From contig CM066736.1 of assembly GCA_033961575.1 (NCBI GenBank), forward strand, positions 3,505,501 to 3,569,500: DNA of 64,000 nucleotides, in the 5' to 3' direction. Below the pieces are notes generated by a model. The model ran no database searches and was not told the DNA's origin. It worked only from the letters and a program-made list of their open reading frames with translations. Each line of letters opens with the position of its first letter. Position 1 is the first letter of the stretch. The stretch comes from Aselliscus stoliczkanus (lineage: Eukaryota > Chordata > Mammalia > Chiroptera > Hipposideridae). Shown here one piece after another: positions 25,401-40,400 of the stretch. A program made the translations under genes and the position numbers.

Positions 25401-28400
25401 TCTTGCTCCCCAGAGGCCCTAAAAGTCCTAAAGAAAACAAGGGCAACTCGGGATGTCCTGCCCGGAAGTCTCAGACCGAGGTGGTTCTCGGGGTGGCCCC
25501 CTCTGAGGGCGACTCCGTGCCAGACTTCGCCCCAGCTCCTGGGGGTTTGTTAGTGATCTCCGGCATGCTTGACTCATAGAAGCACCACCCCGATGATGGC
25601 CTCATGTTCACATGGCTTCTCCCTGTGTGTCTCTGGGTCCAAATTTCCCCTCCTTACAAGGTCCCCAGTCATACTGGATCAGGGGCCCACCTGATTCCAG
25701 TGTGGCCTCACCTTAACTAAAGACTTAACTATGTGCAAGGACCCTATTTCCAAATCAGGTCACCTTCTGAGGTCTGGGAGTTCAAACTTCCACATATGAG
25801 TTTTAGGGGGCCACAGTTAGCCCCTAATAGGTAGCGCTCAAAGAACACGGGACGGTGTAGTGGCAGACTTGCTACTCAGCTTGACCTGGCCTTATGTCAC
25901 TGCACATGTGTAGAGTCTACATGTGTAGAGGGGTGGAGGAGGGGAAAGCTGGCTCTGGACAGAGCCGGACACAGGCGGCCCTCAGCACAGACAACTGAGA
26001 CGGGGCGGGTCCCAGAGCTGCATGACATACGTTTTGGAGCAGAGCCTCTTCGTAAGCCATCCAGTGTCACTTGGTATTTTCCTGTGGACCAGGCACTGTT
26101 CTGGTCACTCTGCATGAATTGTCATTCAATCCTCATGACATGCTGACGAGACACACAGCATTTTCCACATGGGGACTAGGGCACAGAGCGTGACTTGCCC
26201 AGGTCCCACAGCTAGGACAGGATGGAGCTGAAGGAACTCTGGTGCAGGGAGTCACAGCAGAATGTTCTCAGAAGTGGTCTCAGAGAAAGTCAACAACTTG
26301 ATGAAGATGGGAGACTTCAACTCATTCACTTTGACACCTGGACAAGCGCTCTATTTCCCAGCAAAGTGTCCTGGGCCAGCAGATCTGGAGTGGGGCTCGG
26401 GCGGTGCCATCCATGAGGGTAACCACAGGCCACGTGTGGCTACTGAGCACTGGAGGTTCAGCAAGTCTCCACTGAAATGTGCTGTTAAATACAGGTTGGA
26501 TTTTAAGGCGTCATCCCGGCCCCCACAATGGAAGACGCCTTATTCATCCTTTTCCATGTTGATGACAAGTTGAGATGACAATATTTTGGATCTGTTGGGC
26601 TAACCAAAATACCTCACTAATATTAATTCCACTGGTTTCTTTTTCCTTTTTTTTTTTTGAGGGCAGTGTCACTGGCCCTCATCTGTGGGACTGAACCGGG
26701 GCCGCTGGCTTCCCCAGCCAGCGCTCAACCACCGCGCCACTCGGCCGGCCCTTTTTCCTTTTTTAATGTGACAGCCAGAACACTTCACATTACATAGGTG
26801 GCTGGCATTCCATTCCCATTGGACCACTCTGGGCAAAGAAGTCTCCATTTTAACCAGCACCCTGGAACATGCTGAAGAAGGAAATTAGAAGCCTGTGCTC
26901 ACGGAAAGATTTCATACCAGCACACGCAACAGGGGAGTACAGTTTCCAGCAAAGCCTTTTATATACTTGAACTTCTAAGCATAAGACACAAATTCCCAAG
27001 GCCTTTGGATGCTCTGAAGCTTATGTATCAAATCAAAGGGGAAAAACCATGGTGCGGAGGTGAGTTTTTTCACCCAGAAACATGCAAGAATGCGCGCATT
27101 TACGGCCTCGCAGTTCCGCCAGAGACGGTTCTGTTCCGGTCCTCTCCGTAAACTCAGAAGGCTGTCTGCTCCAGACTGTGTCACTCAGAGCTGTGTGCAA
27201 TTTCTTGTAATCAGGTCTGCTTCTCTAGGACTCAGTGGTCATAGCTGGAAATACAGAGTTTACCATCTGGGCAGGTGCTGAACATGGATTCCGAGCAGGA
27301 TTGCACGCAGTTGCTGCATCTGGGCTATATGTTGGCTCAGCCTGTGTCCCAGGAGGGGCTGTTAACAGCCCTGGGTGGGGGTGGGAGGCGCTTCAGGTGC
27401 ATCCTCTCCAAGGGCCAGGCTGCTGCCTCTGATTCTTTGCCTGAGCAGTGAGGCGCCCCAAGTCGGCCTAAGGCTTCTCAGAGGTTGAACTCAACAGTGC
27501 AAGCTGGAGATAGATGGTTCTGAGTGGCTGAGGGGGACGACAGTGGGTGGGAGTCAGGACGCCCCACCTGGTGCGGCTTTGGGCTCAACCTCAAGTCCAG
27601 GTCTCCGATTGTCAGGTGGGGCTGACAAGGGCTAATGGGAGGATTCCAAGAGACTGCACATGACAGAGCTGCACTGGTGTCCCAGGGCTGCTGTCACAAA
27701 AGGCTGGAAACAACACGATGCATTCTCTCACTGTTGTGAAGAAGCATCTGACATCAAGGTGTCGGCGGGGCCACACTCCCACAGAGAGCCCTAGGGGAGG
27801 GCCCTTCTGGGCTCTTCCAGCCTCCGATGGCTCCTGGCGTCTCTGCCTCCATTGTCACATGGCCTTCTTCTCCCTGTGTGTTCCTTTGTGCCTCTGCGTC
27901 CAAATTTCCCTCTTTTTATAGGGACACCAGACATTGGGTTTAGGACCCACCCTAATCCAGGATGACTCCTCTTCACTTGATTACATCTGCACGGACCCCA
28001 CTTCCGAAATAAGGTCAGGTACACAGGTCCCGGGGGATTTTGGAAGGACAATTCACACCAGCATGGAAGCAGCATGACCAACAGTCCTGCAACTCTTATT
28101 AATTCTGGGACCCTTTGTGCTGGAAGCAAGCCAGGGCCGAGGGTGCAGCCTGGAGGAGACAGGCAAGCCCATGTTCATGGGACCTGAGATCCCAGAGGGG
28201 AGACAGCCCCTTCCCCTCCCCCTGCACACGTGGGCTATTATAGCAGACAGGTGCCAAAAAGAGAAGCACAGGTGGTGTGAAAATGGACAAGGTCCCTTTA
28301 CATGGAGTAATTAGGATGGGCTCCTTGGAGGAAGTATCGTGTACCTGAAGATGGGAAAGTCTGAGCAGGCAAAGGCTGGTGGAATCATTCCGGGCAGAGA

Positions 28401-31400
28401 ACACATAGAGAGACTGGAAGCCTGGAAGCTGAGAAAGGTCACAGCACGTCCAAGAACAGGACGGAGGTGGGATGATGTCCTGTGTCAACTCCAAATGCAA
28501 CAGGGTCACTGGGCAGTTTTAAGGAGGGTGACTTGAGCTGATTTATATACACACACACACATATATTCTTTTAATCATTCTATACAATAAAAGTTAACAA
28601 AAAACAGAAAAAAATCAGGCCGGCCAAGTGGCGCGGTGGTTAAGCACTGGCTTGGGAAGCCAGCGGCCCCGATTCGGTCCTACATATAAGGGCCAGTGAC
28701 ACTGCCCTCAAAAAAAAAAAGAAAAAAAATCACTCTGGCTGATTGGTTGAGAAGGGACCACAGGAGGCAAGGGGGTAAACTGAGGTAGGAGGTGTGCAGG
28801 AAAGAGTCAGCACAGCAGGCCGAGGCTGCCCTCTCCAGGAAGGCCTGCTGGCCAGACTGGCCCTTGGCTGGTGTCTGGAGCTTGGATTTCCAAGGTGAGA
28901 TACGTACTGTCATTTACACCAAGAATATATATTTGGTCTTTGTCTCTGCTTCTGGCACAGAGCTCCTAAAACCTTTGGAACTTCCTCAGTGATGACAATA
29001 AAGGAGTCTTGATAATTCAGAGCAAGCCCCTTTCAAGCAGACCTGAGTTTGTTAACAAGGTGACTTTTGGAAAGCCCCTAAGGATGGCAGCTGGTTGTCA
29101 GGGGAACCAACCATGTGATTAAAGGGTTGGAACTTTCAGTCCACTCCCTTGACCTATGGCAGGGAGTGGGGGCTGGGCAATGCTTTAATCAGTCATACCG
29201 CTGTGATGGTGCCTCCAGAGAAATCCAAAAGTAAGGGGTTCAGAGAGCTTCTGCGTTGCACTGAGAGCATGGAACCTCCGTGCCCCCACCGACCGACCTT
29301 GTCCCACGCATCTCTTCCATCTGGCTGATCCCGAGTTATATACTTTGCAATAAACTGGTGATCTAGTAAGAAATCTGGTTTCCTGACTTTTGTGAGCAGC
29401 TTTAACAAATTAAATGAACCCGAGAAGGGGGCTGTGGGAACCTCTGATTCCCAGGTGGCTGGTCAGAAGCACGGGTGACAGCATGCAGTCTTGTGGGACT
29501 GAGCCTTTGACCTGTGGAATCTGAGGAATCTGACGCTATCTCCACATAGATCGTGTCAGAACTGAGTTAAATTTGTGGAGCACCTGGTCAGCGTCCGAGG
29601 AGAACCACAGTCGGTGTGCGGCGGTATAGAAAAAAACATGGATTACAGACAGCGGTTGCTCCAAGGGTGGCTCCCTGAGCCTTGACAGTTCGCACAAACA
29701 GTACGGTTTAGGCTAACCTTCAGCGAAGTCTGGGATTTTGGCCAGTGCCGGGGAGAGGGTGCCAGGCAGAGGGTGACCAGCCCCTGATAAACACCCTGGG
29801 TGCTGAGTCTCTGATGGGCTTCCCTGGTAGATTAACCCTTCACCGGTGTCGTCACAGCTCACGGCTGGTGAATTAAGAGCTTCCCGTGTGACTTCGCTGC
29901 GAGAAAGCTCTGGAAGCTGGAAGCTGGTCTTCTCTGGACTTCACCTCAGGCGCGTTTTCCCTTTGCCGACTGTGCTCTGTGTCCTTTCGCTGGAATAAAC
30001 CACGGCCCTGAGGACCCTGACACGGGAGGCTGCCGCAGACTTTCTGGAGAGAGAGGCGACAGCCCGGACCCGGGCTGGGTCCTTGGCCTCAACAGTTCTA
30101 GCGGGAGCCCTCCTGATTCTTGGAGCGGGGCAGCAGCTCCCCCAGGAGGCCAGGTCGGCCATGTTCCGGGTCACATGCTGCTTCTTCAGAGCTCCTGATG
30201 ATTCTGTGAGCACCTCACTCTCCGCATTAAATCTCTTTTTGTTTAAGTAAGTGGAGTAGTTTGTCACGGATCCCAGTGACACAGAGAACCCACCCCTGGG
30301 GACAGACAGATAAGGGCACTGGCACCTTATCCTAAGTAGCCTCTGTGAATCTCGGCTTTGATGGACCATTTATGTATGCAACCATTACAATAAGAAGTCT
30401 TCACTCGCACCCTCACTGCCCCAACCCCCGCGAGGTGTGTCATCTACCACACTCACCATGGGTGCTGGCTCCACACTTTGAGAACCACCAGAACAGAACA
30501 GCACCCTGAATGAATCCCACCCCCGCCCCACCTACCGTCAAGGCCAAGTACATCCAAGATGTCGGTCCAGACTTTCCACACTGTCTCCACAAACAAATCC
30601 ACTCCCAGCACGAACCTCTCGGTCAGCCTGGTCAAGAACTGCAGACACAGAGAAGGGTCATTACTACCTTGGTCCACGCTGCCCTCTTCCCAATCCGGCC
30701 AAGCCCATTCATTTCTAGTTCGGCAGGAAAACAGCCAACGATGATCACAGCTATGCTAGGAGTGGCCGAGGAGCCCAGGAGACTGACTTGACCTTGGACC
30801 AACTGTCAGTGGGCCAAGAACTGAGCGAAATTTGGGCCAACCTCCCTTCTGCAGGCCAAGTGATGCTCCCTGCGAGACGCGAGCACCCCAGAGCCATTTC
30901 GCGTCACATCCCATTTCTCCTGCAGCCCTCTGCTCACCTTTCCGTCAAGATCCACTTTCCTCTGCCTGATCTCTCATTTTTACTTATTTATTTTTAATTT
31001 TTTAAATTTATTTTCAATTCGAGTCGACATACAATATTATATTCGTTTCAGGTGTACAGCGTAGTGATTAGACATTTATAGAACTTTCGAAGTGATCCCC
31101 CCCGTAAGACTGGTACCCACCTGGCACCATACATCGTTGTTACAGTATAATTGACTATATTCCGTAGGCGCTGTGCTTTATATCCCCATGACTAGTTTAA
31201 TAACTGGCAATTTGTACTTTTGATTTCTCATTTGTAAATGTGGGGGTTTCTGCGTCTGATCTATTTCACCTGGAGGCTGGACAATGCTACAAGGGACCAG
31301 TTCTGAAAGGCTGAAAGGCGGGGAAGGTGGTTCTCACACTTGAGCTGTACCCATGGAAATGTCAGAGGCCCACTCTACCCAGCTTAGGGATCTGGGGCCT

Positions 31401-34400
31401 GGGAGGTCTTTATTAGCACTACAGGTGATTCAGGAGACTCACTGGGCTAGAGTAATATGAATACGAGGTGCGGCCTCATTTCACCTTATTAGTATTTGTT
31501 TTACATGGCTTACTTTTATTTTCTATTATAAAAATTCATGCAAAAGTTTTAAGAAGCCTTATTTGTTTTGAATAGGTGGTATTCTATACACGGCACAAAA
31601 TCCAAAGCTACAAATGGGAACTTGGTAAAAAGTAAGCCTCCCATCTCACTCCCCGCATCCCAGATCCCCTTCCGGAGGGCACCACCGTTAGCACTCACTT
31701 CTGCAGCCTCCCTTGGATGCACTGGGTGAATCATGGCATGGACCAACTTTTTTTCCACAAATGGTAGCATATGTGTGCAATTCTGCAGTTTTTCTCTGTA
31801 ACACTCTGTTTTGGTGATCACTCTACTTCAGTCTGTACAGAGCTGCCTCATTCTTTTTTTTTTTTTTTTTGAGGGCAGTGTCACTGGCCCTCATATGTGG
31901 GACCTGAACCGGGGCTGCTGGCTTCCCAAGCCAGCGCTTAACCACTGCGCCACTCGGCCAGCCCCGCCTCGTTCTTTTTAAAGATGGTATTTAACCAATC
32001 CCCTGCTGATGGATACCTAGGTTGTTCCCAACCTGTGCTATTATAGCCAATGAGACCCTGTACACAAGCTCTTTGGCTCACATGTGGAGGGTAAATGCCT
32101 CAGAGTAAATCAGTTACAGCATTTTAACTTGGATACCCTAGATAGAAAGTGCCTCTAGGACACAGGAAGAAGGAGGCACAAGATTGAATCAGCAACCAGG
32201 AGGCAAAGGAGCCCGACAATCTCTGTGCTGGCACTGTGGCGTGGCTGAGCGTGCCTGGGGCCAGGGGCTTAAGTGCCAGGGTTCGACACCCAGCTCTGCC
32301 TCTTACTTGGGAGGTTGGCCGTGGGCATATTGTATGTATTCTTAAGATCTCTAAGTCTTTAGCTGACAAATGGAGGTAATAGCACCTGCCTCATCTGGTT
32401 ATTAGAGCACTAAATAATCAGCCTTAAGGAACTGCACTAAACAGATTGGGAGACTATTCAGCCATAAAAGAGGAATGAAGCACTGATACACGCTTCAAAC
32501 ACGCTCCAACATGGATGAACCTTGAAAACATTATGCTAAGGAAAAGAAGTCAGGCACAAAGACCACGTTGTGTAATTCCTTTTGTACAAAATGTCCAGAA
32601 TAGGCAAATCCATAATCAGAACACACGTCAGTGGTTTCCAGGGGCTGAGGAGGGGGTGATAGCTAGTGTACAGGGCTTCTTTTGGGGGGTGAAGAAAATG
32701 TGCTTCCATTGACTATGATGATGGCTGCACAACTCTATATACTAACATCCATCAAACTGTACACTTTAAATGGGTGACTTGTATGGTACATGAATTAGAT
32801 CTCAATAAAGCTGCTAGCAAAAAAAAAAGGGAGGGTTAAAACAAAATAATGAGTTGGGATTTTTTTAAAGTAGACATCAAAAGACTATGTATAGAAAGAA
32901 AGTACTCGTCAGAGGGAAGAGGGATGCTGCCCCTCTCTTTGGGGGGCGGGGGGCAGTTGGGAGAACGTACCTGCACTCAGGTGGAGAGTGCACTGGTGTT
33001 GGTTTAGCTATAATTCTTTTGTTTGTTTGTTGACGTGCTTTATTGACAGATGGTTTTCATTTAGAATACTCACAAGGCTTGTGTAATCATCACATCATAA
33101 TTCCAGAATTCCTGAACATTTTCATCACCCCAAGAGAAGCCTGGCACATATCAGCAGTCACTCCCCGTCCCCGGCTCCCCCAGCCCCAGGCAACCACCAA
33201 CTCCTTTCTGTCTCCATGGATTTGCTTTTCCTGGACTTTTCATACAAATGGAAACCTACAATACATGACCTTGGGGGTCTCTCACACAGAAGAACTTTTT
33301 CAAGGTTCACCTGGGTGGCTGCATGAATCACTACTCAACTTTTCTTTACTGCCAAATACCATCCCATTTTACAGACATACTACATGTTGTTTCTTCTGTC
33401 ATAATTCTTTAAAGTACGTACGATTTGTACACGTGTGTCAGTGGATAGCAATTTTTAGAATTTATTCAAGTGGAGGAATAAGGAAAGGGCTCCACACCAA
33501 GGCTTTTGTGAGAAAAGGATATCAAGCCTTTAAAATGGCCCCAACTCCGAGAAAGGATGCGAGGAGGCAGTTACTTGGGAAGGAAGAGACATTACTGCTC
33601 ACGCTGTTGAACCTCTCTGGGCCTCAGTGATTGCAGCTGTAAAATGGGACGGAGAGAGGACTCGCCATCAGAATCTGTACAGACCACAGCCGGGGCGGGC
33701 ACACAGCGATTGTCCCCATGTTGGGACTGCTGGGTTGTTTCTGTCAGACTCATGAACGGTGGAGTGGCCTCCTGGCGCTCCCAGCAAGGATGAAAGCCCA
33801 GACCCTGCTCCAAAATAATATGTCTTAGATTAAATTAAAAATACTATTCCAGGTTAAAAATATTTTTGAGGGGTGGGGGATAGATGTAACAAAAATGGCA
33901 TAGGGGTTGGGTGAATGGGTTGAAAAAGGGGAAGGGATTAAGAAGTACAAATTGCAAGGGCTGGCCGAGTGGCTCAGTTGGTTAAGAGCTCGCTCAAGGG
34001 TACAAGCTGAGCTCTGAGCAACAGCAGTTCAATGCCAGCCCGAGCTGAGCTGCCACCAGGTGGCAGGATGGCTCAGCTAAAAAAGAAGTACAAATTGCTA
34101 GTTACAAAACAGTCATGGGGATGTAAGGTACAGCACAGGGAATATGGCCCATAACACTGCAATAACTGTGTGTAGTCTCAGGCGGGTACTAGACTTATGG
34201 GGGATCACTCCATAAATTATACAAATGTCTAACCACTACGCTGTACACTAATATGATATTGTATGTCAACTCTAATTGATAAATAAAAAAGAAATTGTTT
34301 TAAATGGAAGAAAGTTGATCAGTGGAAGTGCTGGGTGATGGGACAGGGGTTCATTCTGTGGGTCTTTCTCCCTTTGTGTATGTTGGACAATTTTCAAGAT

Positions 34401-37400
34401 GAAAAGTTAAAACAAAGGAGATTCAGGTGAACAAACTGAGGAGGCCTCCGGCCATGGGCATGGAAGGGGACAAACTCCTCAAACTCTGGGATTTCATCAC
34501 CCCTCTCCTTGTAGGAAGAGGCCTGGACACCCATCTCCGCAGGGCTTTCTGCCCCAGGAGAGTCAGGCCCTGAGGGCAAATACATCAGTGCAGCCCAGGT
34601 TTCTGCAGTTCAGAGGAACACAGTGAAATGCAAGGTCACCTGGACCCAAAGTGCTGGAACATGTGCAGCTCACGAGTGAGTTTCAAAGTGGAAAATGAGG
34701 ACGATGGACGGTCCACTGAGCTTCCACGAAAGATCAAGCGCATGGGGCAAACTGACCCCCGTGCCCTGGTGTGCTTCCACGGCAGGGAGGCAGACCCCTT
34801 CGGCAGAATTCTCATTAAAACTGCTCTCACTCTATTTTCTCTCCAGCCTGAGGAAGCAGTCAGACAATATACACTGAGACACCGCAAAAGATAGCTGGCT
34901 GGTCAAAGCCGCACTGAGATACCACGTCAGCCCAACGAGGAGGGCTAGCATCGAAAAGGCAGACAGGAACGAGTGCTGGCGACAATGAGGCGGACCTGGA
35001 GCCCTCCCACCCTGCGGGTGGGAACTTAAAACCGCGCAGCTCTATGGCGGTTCCTTGAAATGGCCGAGCTGCCACATGACCCAGCCATTCCATGGCTAGG
35101 TCTATACCCCTAAGGGCTGAAAATATGTGTTTGGAAAAGAACTTGTACATGAATCTGCAGAATGTGCCATGTCACCGAAGTGGAAACAACCAGATGTCTA
35201 TCAACCAATGAATGGATAAATACGAAGCCAGAAGAGAAATGACGCGCTGACACGCTACCCTAAGGGTGAACCTTGAAAACATGACGCTGAGTGAAAGAAG
35301 CCAGATAGAAAAGACCGCACAGTGTGATTCCATCTGTATGAAATGTCCAGAATAGGTAAATCCGTAGACACAGAAATAGATTACGAGTTGCCAAGGGCTG
35401 GGAGCAATGGGGAGTCAATGCTAACTAGGACATGGGTTTCTTTTTGGGGTAACAAAAATGTTCTAAAATTGGGATGAGGGTTGCACAACTCTCTGAATAT
35501 ACTAAAAACCACTGAACTGTCAATGAATGAATGGTAAGGTATCTGAATTGTAACAGCTAATAAAGCTGTTACCCAAAAAAAAGGGCAAAAATTTCAGTCA
35601 TAAATGCTCCCTGCACCCCCCAAAAAGTGAGGGGACTTGGACAGGCTAAAGGAGACTAAAGAGATGTGAAAACCAAATACAATGAGGGCCGGCCGAGTGG
35701 CGCATTGGTTAAGAGCTGGTTTTGGGACGCCAGTGGCCCCGGTTCGGATCCCACATATGAGGGCCAGTGACACTGCCCTCTACAGCTAACAACACCTCCA
35801 CCTGGAGCTGCGCTGTGTGAGCCCCGGCGATGGTGTAGGCTGTGGCCCCTGCTGCAGTGGGCTGCCATAGGCTACAGTGAGTGGCCAGCAGCCAGTGTGA
35901 GCTGCCAATAGCTGCTGTGAGCGACCATCCAGAGACCGGCGACCGATCTGTCTCATCCGGGAAGAGCGCAATGACGATACCAACATGGGCCAGTAAAGCA
36001 ACGTCCTCCGCAACTAGACTGAAGAACAAAAGGACAGCAACTTGTCTGTTCCCCTTCCCCGATTCCCCTCCCTCAACTCCCCAATAAAATCTTTAAAAAA
36101 AAAAAAAACTAGAGGAAACATTATTTTCATTGTGGTGTTGTTTTCATGGGTATATGCCTATGTCAAAAAAAGTATCAACTTGTCCGCTTTTGTCCCACTT
36201 TAAAAATGTACAGCTGGGGCCGGCCGAGTGGCGCGGTGGTTAAGCGCTGGCTTGGGAAGCCAGTGGCCCCGGTTTGGTCCCACATATGAGGGCCAGTGAC
36301 ACTGCCCTCAAAACAAAACAAAAAAAATGTACAGCTGGTTGACATGTAATATCAACTACACCCCAATCAAGCCATTAAAATGCTGGTGGAAAAAAAAGAA
36401 TAGAAAGTGATTTTGTTCAAAATATTTTCCTGCAAACAGCCAAAAATGCAAACCAAGAGTTCAATAGAAAAATGGCAAAAAAAACAAAAGGCGACTCCCA
36501 GAAAAGAAAATGCCAATAAGACTGAGTCAGAGGCCAGCCGAGTGTCTCAGTTTGTTAAGAGCTCACTCAAGAGTGCAAGCTCTGAGCAGCAGGGTAGCCG
36601 GTTTGATTCCTGGCCCGAGCTGAGCTGCCAGGATAGCTCAGCTAAAAAACAAAACAAAACCCACAAAGATTCTGAGTCAGTGAGACCATCTATCTCAAAC
36701 ACAAAAAAACCCAAAAAGTTTAATGACACTTTTGGAGCAGGTTTGGGGACCAGACAGCCCTCAACGCAGTGTTTGGTGCGAGTAACTGGAATAATTCTAG
36801 TAAACAATCCAGTACTGTCTCTCAGTATTAGAAGTGCATATGGAACTGTGTAGACAGGACACAGGCAGATAAAATGACTTTATGCTGTCAGAAGTCGGGA
36901 GAGTGGTTATCTTGAAGTCGAACAATCCATTTCTAGATCCCCAAGCTAGTCACACAAGTGTGCTTGATGTGTGACAATTCATTCCACTTATAATGCATAA
37001 AAGTGCACCAATTATATTTCAATTAAGAAATTTTCAGGAGCCAGCCGAGTGGCGCAGTGGTTAAGCGCTAGCTAAGGAAGCCAGAGGCCCCGATTCAGGT
37101 CCCACATTTGAGGGCCAGTGACAGTCCTCAAAAAAAAAAATTTCAAATGCACAGACCCTTTGACTCAGCCAATTCCATTTCTAACAATTTACACATGAAT
37201 TTGTCTATGTGCACACACACACACACAATCTGTAAAGAAAGGCCTATGTGGCAGCCTTGTTTGAGTGGCAAAAGACAGGAAACTAACAAAACATCCGCCA
37301 TTAGGAGTGGGTGAAACGATGGTACATCTTTACTATAATTTGCTCTTTGCAGCCCTCCAAAAAGAAGGAAGCAAGATTTCATGCACTGATAAGGTCTGAT

Positions 37401-40400
37401 CTCCAAATTTTAACTGAAAAAGGAAGTGCAGAACAGTGTACAGAGTGCAAAACAAACAGAAAACTAACAAAGGATCTACAATATATACCTACATGCTTAT
37501 GTAGGCTCAGAACAACTGACTGCTTCTGGGAGGAGAACGGGAGATGGGGCCAGAGGTGGGAGGCAGGGTTTTTATAACTTTTGAACAATTTGAAGTGGTA
37601 TTCCATGCAACTATCGCCTTATTTTTTCTTTTAAGGACCTAGAAATGTTGAACTTCTTTAAAAAAAATAAATAAAAATAAATAATTAAAACAAAAGCACA
37701 GGAGCAAGGAAAAGAAAACATCAGCTCTCAGCCCAGCGTTCAGATGTTCCCACCACATCAGTCCAGCTGGATTTTTCCCCCATGCTCCCAGAGACCCAGA
37801 CCTCAATGCAGCCGCCCAGGAACCTTGCCACCAACCTTGTCCCAGATCTTCCCTTCCCAGACCCAGCTCATGTCGCCTCCTCCAGGCAGGACACGCAGAC
37901 CCCGCCCTCGTGGCTCTCTGCAATGCCTTTCTTGCATCATGATTGAGTGTACCTTGTTAACCCTCAGTCCAGCGTCAGGCATCTGTCTCCTTCTCTCCCT
38001 GGCTCTGTTGCAGCCATACACACACCCTCCCTGGCCCACCCCCACACCAAGCCCGTTTCCACCACAGGGCCTTTGCATGTGCTGTTCCCTCTCCCTGGGA
38101 TGCTCTGTCCCTCCTGCTCTTCTCACCCAGCTCACTTCCCCTCCAGTTATTTCCAGTTCTGCAGGGGTTATGAGTGTGGACGTGCCCAGCTATCTACCAC
38201 TGATTCGCTGAACTGGGGATGAGAGATTCAACCTTTTAATGCTTCGCTTTCCTCATCTGTAAAACAAGGGTAATAACAGAACCTCTATCTTAGAACTTAG
38301 AACCACGCCAGACCCATGCAAAGCTTCAACAAAGATTATCCACCATTAGTATTACACCATCCTGTTTCACTTCTTTAATGGCACCTATTACTCTGAAATA
38401 ATCTTGTTTTATTTATTTTTTACTTACTTATAGTCTGACCCATGAAAGCTTCTCAAGAGGGGACATTTTGTTTGGCTTGTGCTCCATAGAGTAGGTGCTT
38501 AAGAAATTTATTTATTTATTTATTTTAATATTTTTTTTTTTTAAGAGGGCAGTGTCACTGGCCCTCATATGTGGGATCCGAACTGGGGCTACTGGCATCC
38601 CAAGCCAGCTCTTAACCAATGCGCCACTCGGCCGGCCCAAGAAATTTTTTAAATTGTTGTAAACTACACATAACATCAAATTGACCATTCAGACCACTTG
38701 AAAGTGTACAATCCAGTGGCAATATGTACATTCACCACTGTCTAGTTCCAGAACATTTTCATCACCCAAAAAAGAACCTCCCTATCAATTTAGGAGTCAC
38801 TCTCCATGCCCCCTCCCCTTAGCAACCACTAATCTGCTCTCTGTCTCTATGGACTTGCTTATTCTGGACATTTCATGTAAATGACATCATACTAAGTGGC
38901 CTTTTGTGTCTTTTTTTTTTTTAGAGGGCAGTATCATTGGCCCTCATATGTGGGATCTGAACCGGGGCCGCTGGCATCCCAAGCCAGCTCCTAACCACTG
39001 CGCCACTCAGCCGGCCCTGTGTCTTTTTTTTTTTTTGAAGGTTCATCTGTGCACTATGTACTAGTACTTCACTCGATACATACTCAATGTGTCAGTACTC
39101 CATTCTTTTTTATGGCTACATACTATTCCATTGCATGGACAGACCACAGTTTCTTTAGCCATTCATTGGCTGCTAGACATTTGGGCTGTTTCACTTTTTG
39201 GCTAATGGGAAAAGTGCTGCAATGAGCACTCATGTACAAGTTGCTTAATAACTGTTAAATGAATTAATGAATATATCACTCTCCTGGCAGATGAATCCCT
39301 TTCTTATGTAAATATCTTCAATCATTAACTAAACACTATTCAGTATCTGGTATTATACGCCCAGACTAATCACATTTAACCCCAACTTACTTTCTTTGCA
39401 CAAAAGAGACACAGAAAGGTTAAGCAACTGGCCCAAGGTCACAGAGCTAGTGAGAAGCAGAGCTGGGATTCAAACCTATGTCTATTGGTCAGCAAGGTCC
39501 ATGCTCCAAACCAGAAGGGTCACAGGTTTATTTTTAGACAAGTCCTAGATTAGAAAATAAGGTGTTTCTTTACACACCCTCAAACTTCACAAATCACCAA
39601 GGAGGTCTCTCTAATTAGTAAACCCATGCGCGATGAAAACTACAGTTGCTAGCTGACCCAGTTTTCCTGTCATTACAATCAACAAAATGATCTCCCAAGC
39701 CTGGCTCATCTGGGCTACACTCAACTGGAAGTCAAGTCAGGCCAACCTCATTCTAGATGCTGCACCAACTGGAGAAACCAAGAAGGGTCATGCGGCAGGA
39801 AGATGGGTGAGGGTACCCGTACAGGCTCCAGGCCACTCTGCCCAGGTTCAAATCCTGGCTCTGCCACTCAGCTGGACGTGAATCCAGTCACTTCACCACC
39901 CCGTGCCTCAGTTTCCCCACCTGTAAAACGGAAACAGTTAACAGTACCTACTACCCCATAGGATTGTTCTAAGGAATAAACAAGTTACTCTAATGATAAA
40001 AGTACTTTGCGCACGTTAAGGAAATAGAAGACAGTATTACCATCATCTCTGTGCAAGGCCCAAACCCTGGTTGACCCCTGGAAGAGTTCTTTGGACCTCT
40101 GGATTCTCTGATTCTTTGCCAGAATACAGCTGTCTTATTGATCCCAATGCAGAAGATAAGACTCTAAATATCGGTGCTATAGTTCATGTTCATGGACCTC
40201 AGACTCTCACACAGAACCCTCAGCTGAGACATTGGTTGCTTCTGCTTACCCTGCACAAAGAAGTCAGACTTCCTTCTGCTCTAAAACAAATGCTTTCTGC
40301 TCTCAAATCGCCCAGGGCACAGTGACTCACCTTGCTCACCTCTACCACTGACAGAGAGCCTCCCCACGAGGTGTCACACAGCCACCAGAGAGGGCGGTCA

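Noticed and set aside
30450..30680. Independent small gene on the minus strand near 30.5 kb
   Set aside because: Its core is BRI3BP exon 2 with correct acceptor and donor. The flanks are intron.
33043..33630. 195-codon frame on the plus strand
   Set aside because: It is an antisense reading of an old LINE-1 fragment, with no recognisable protein domain.
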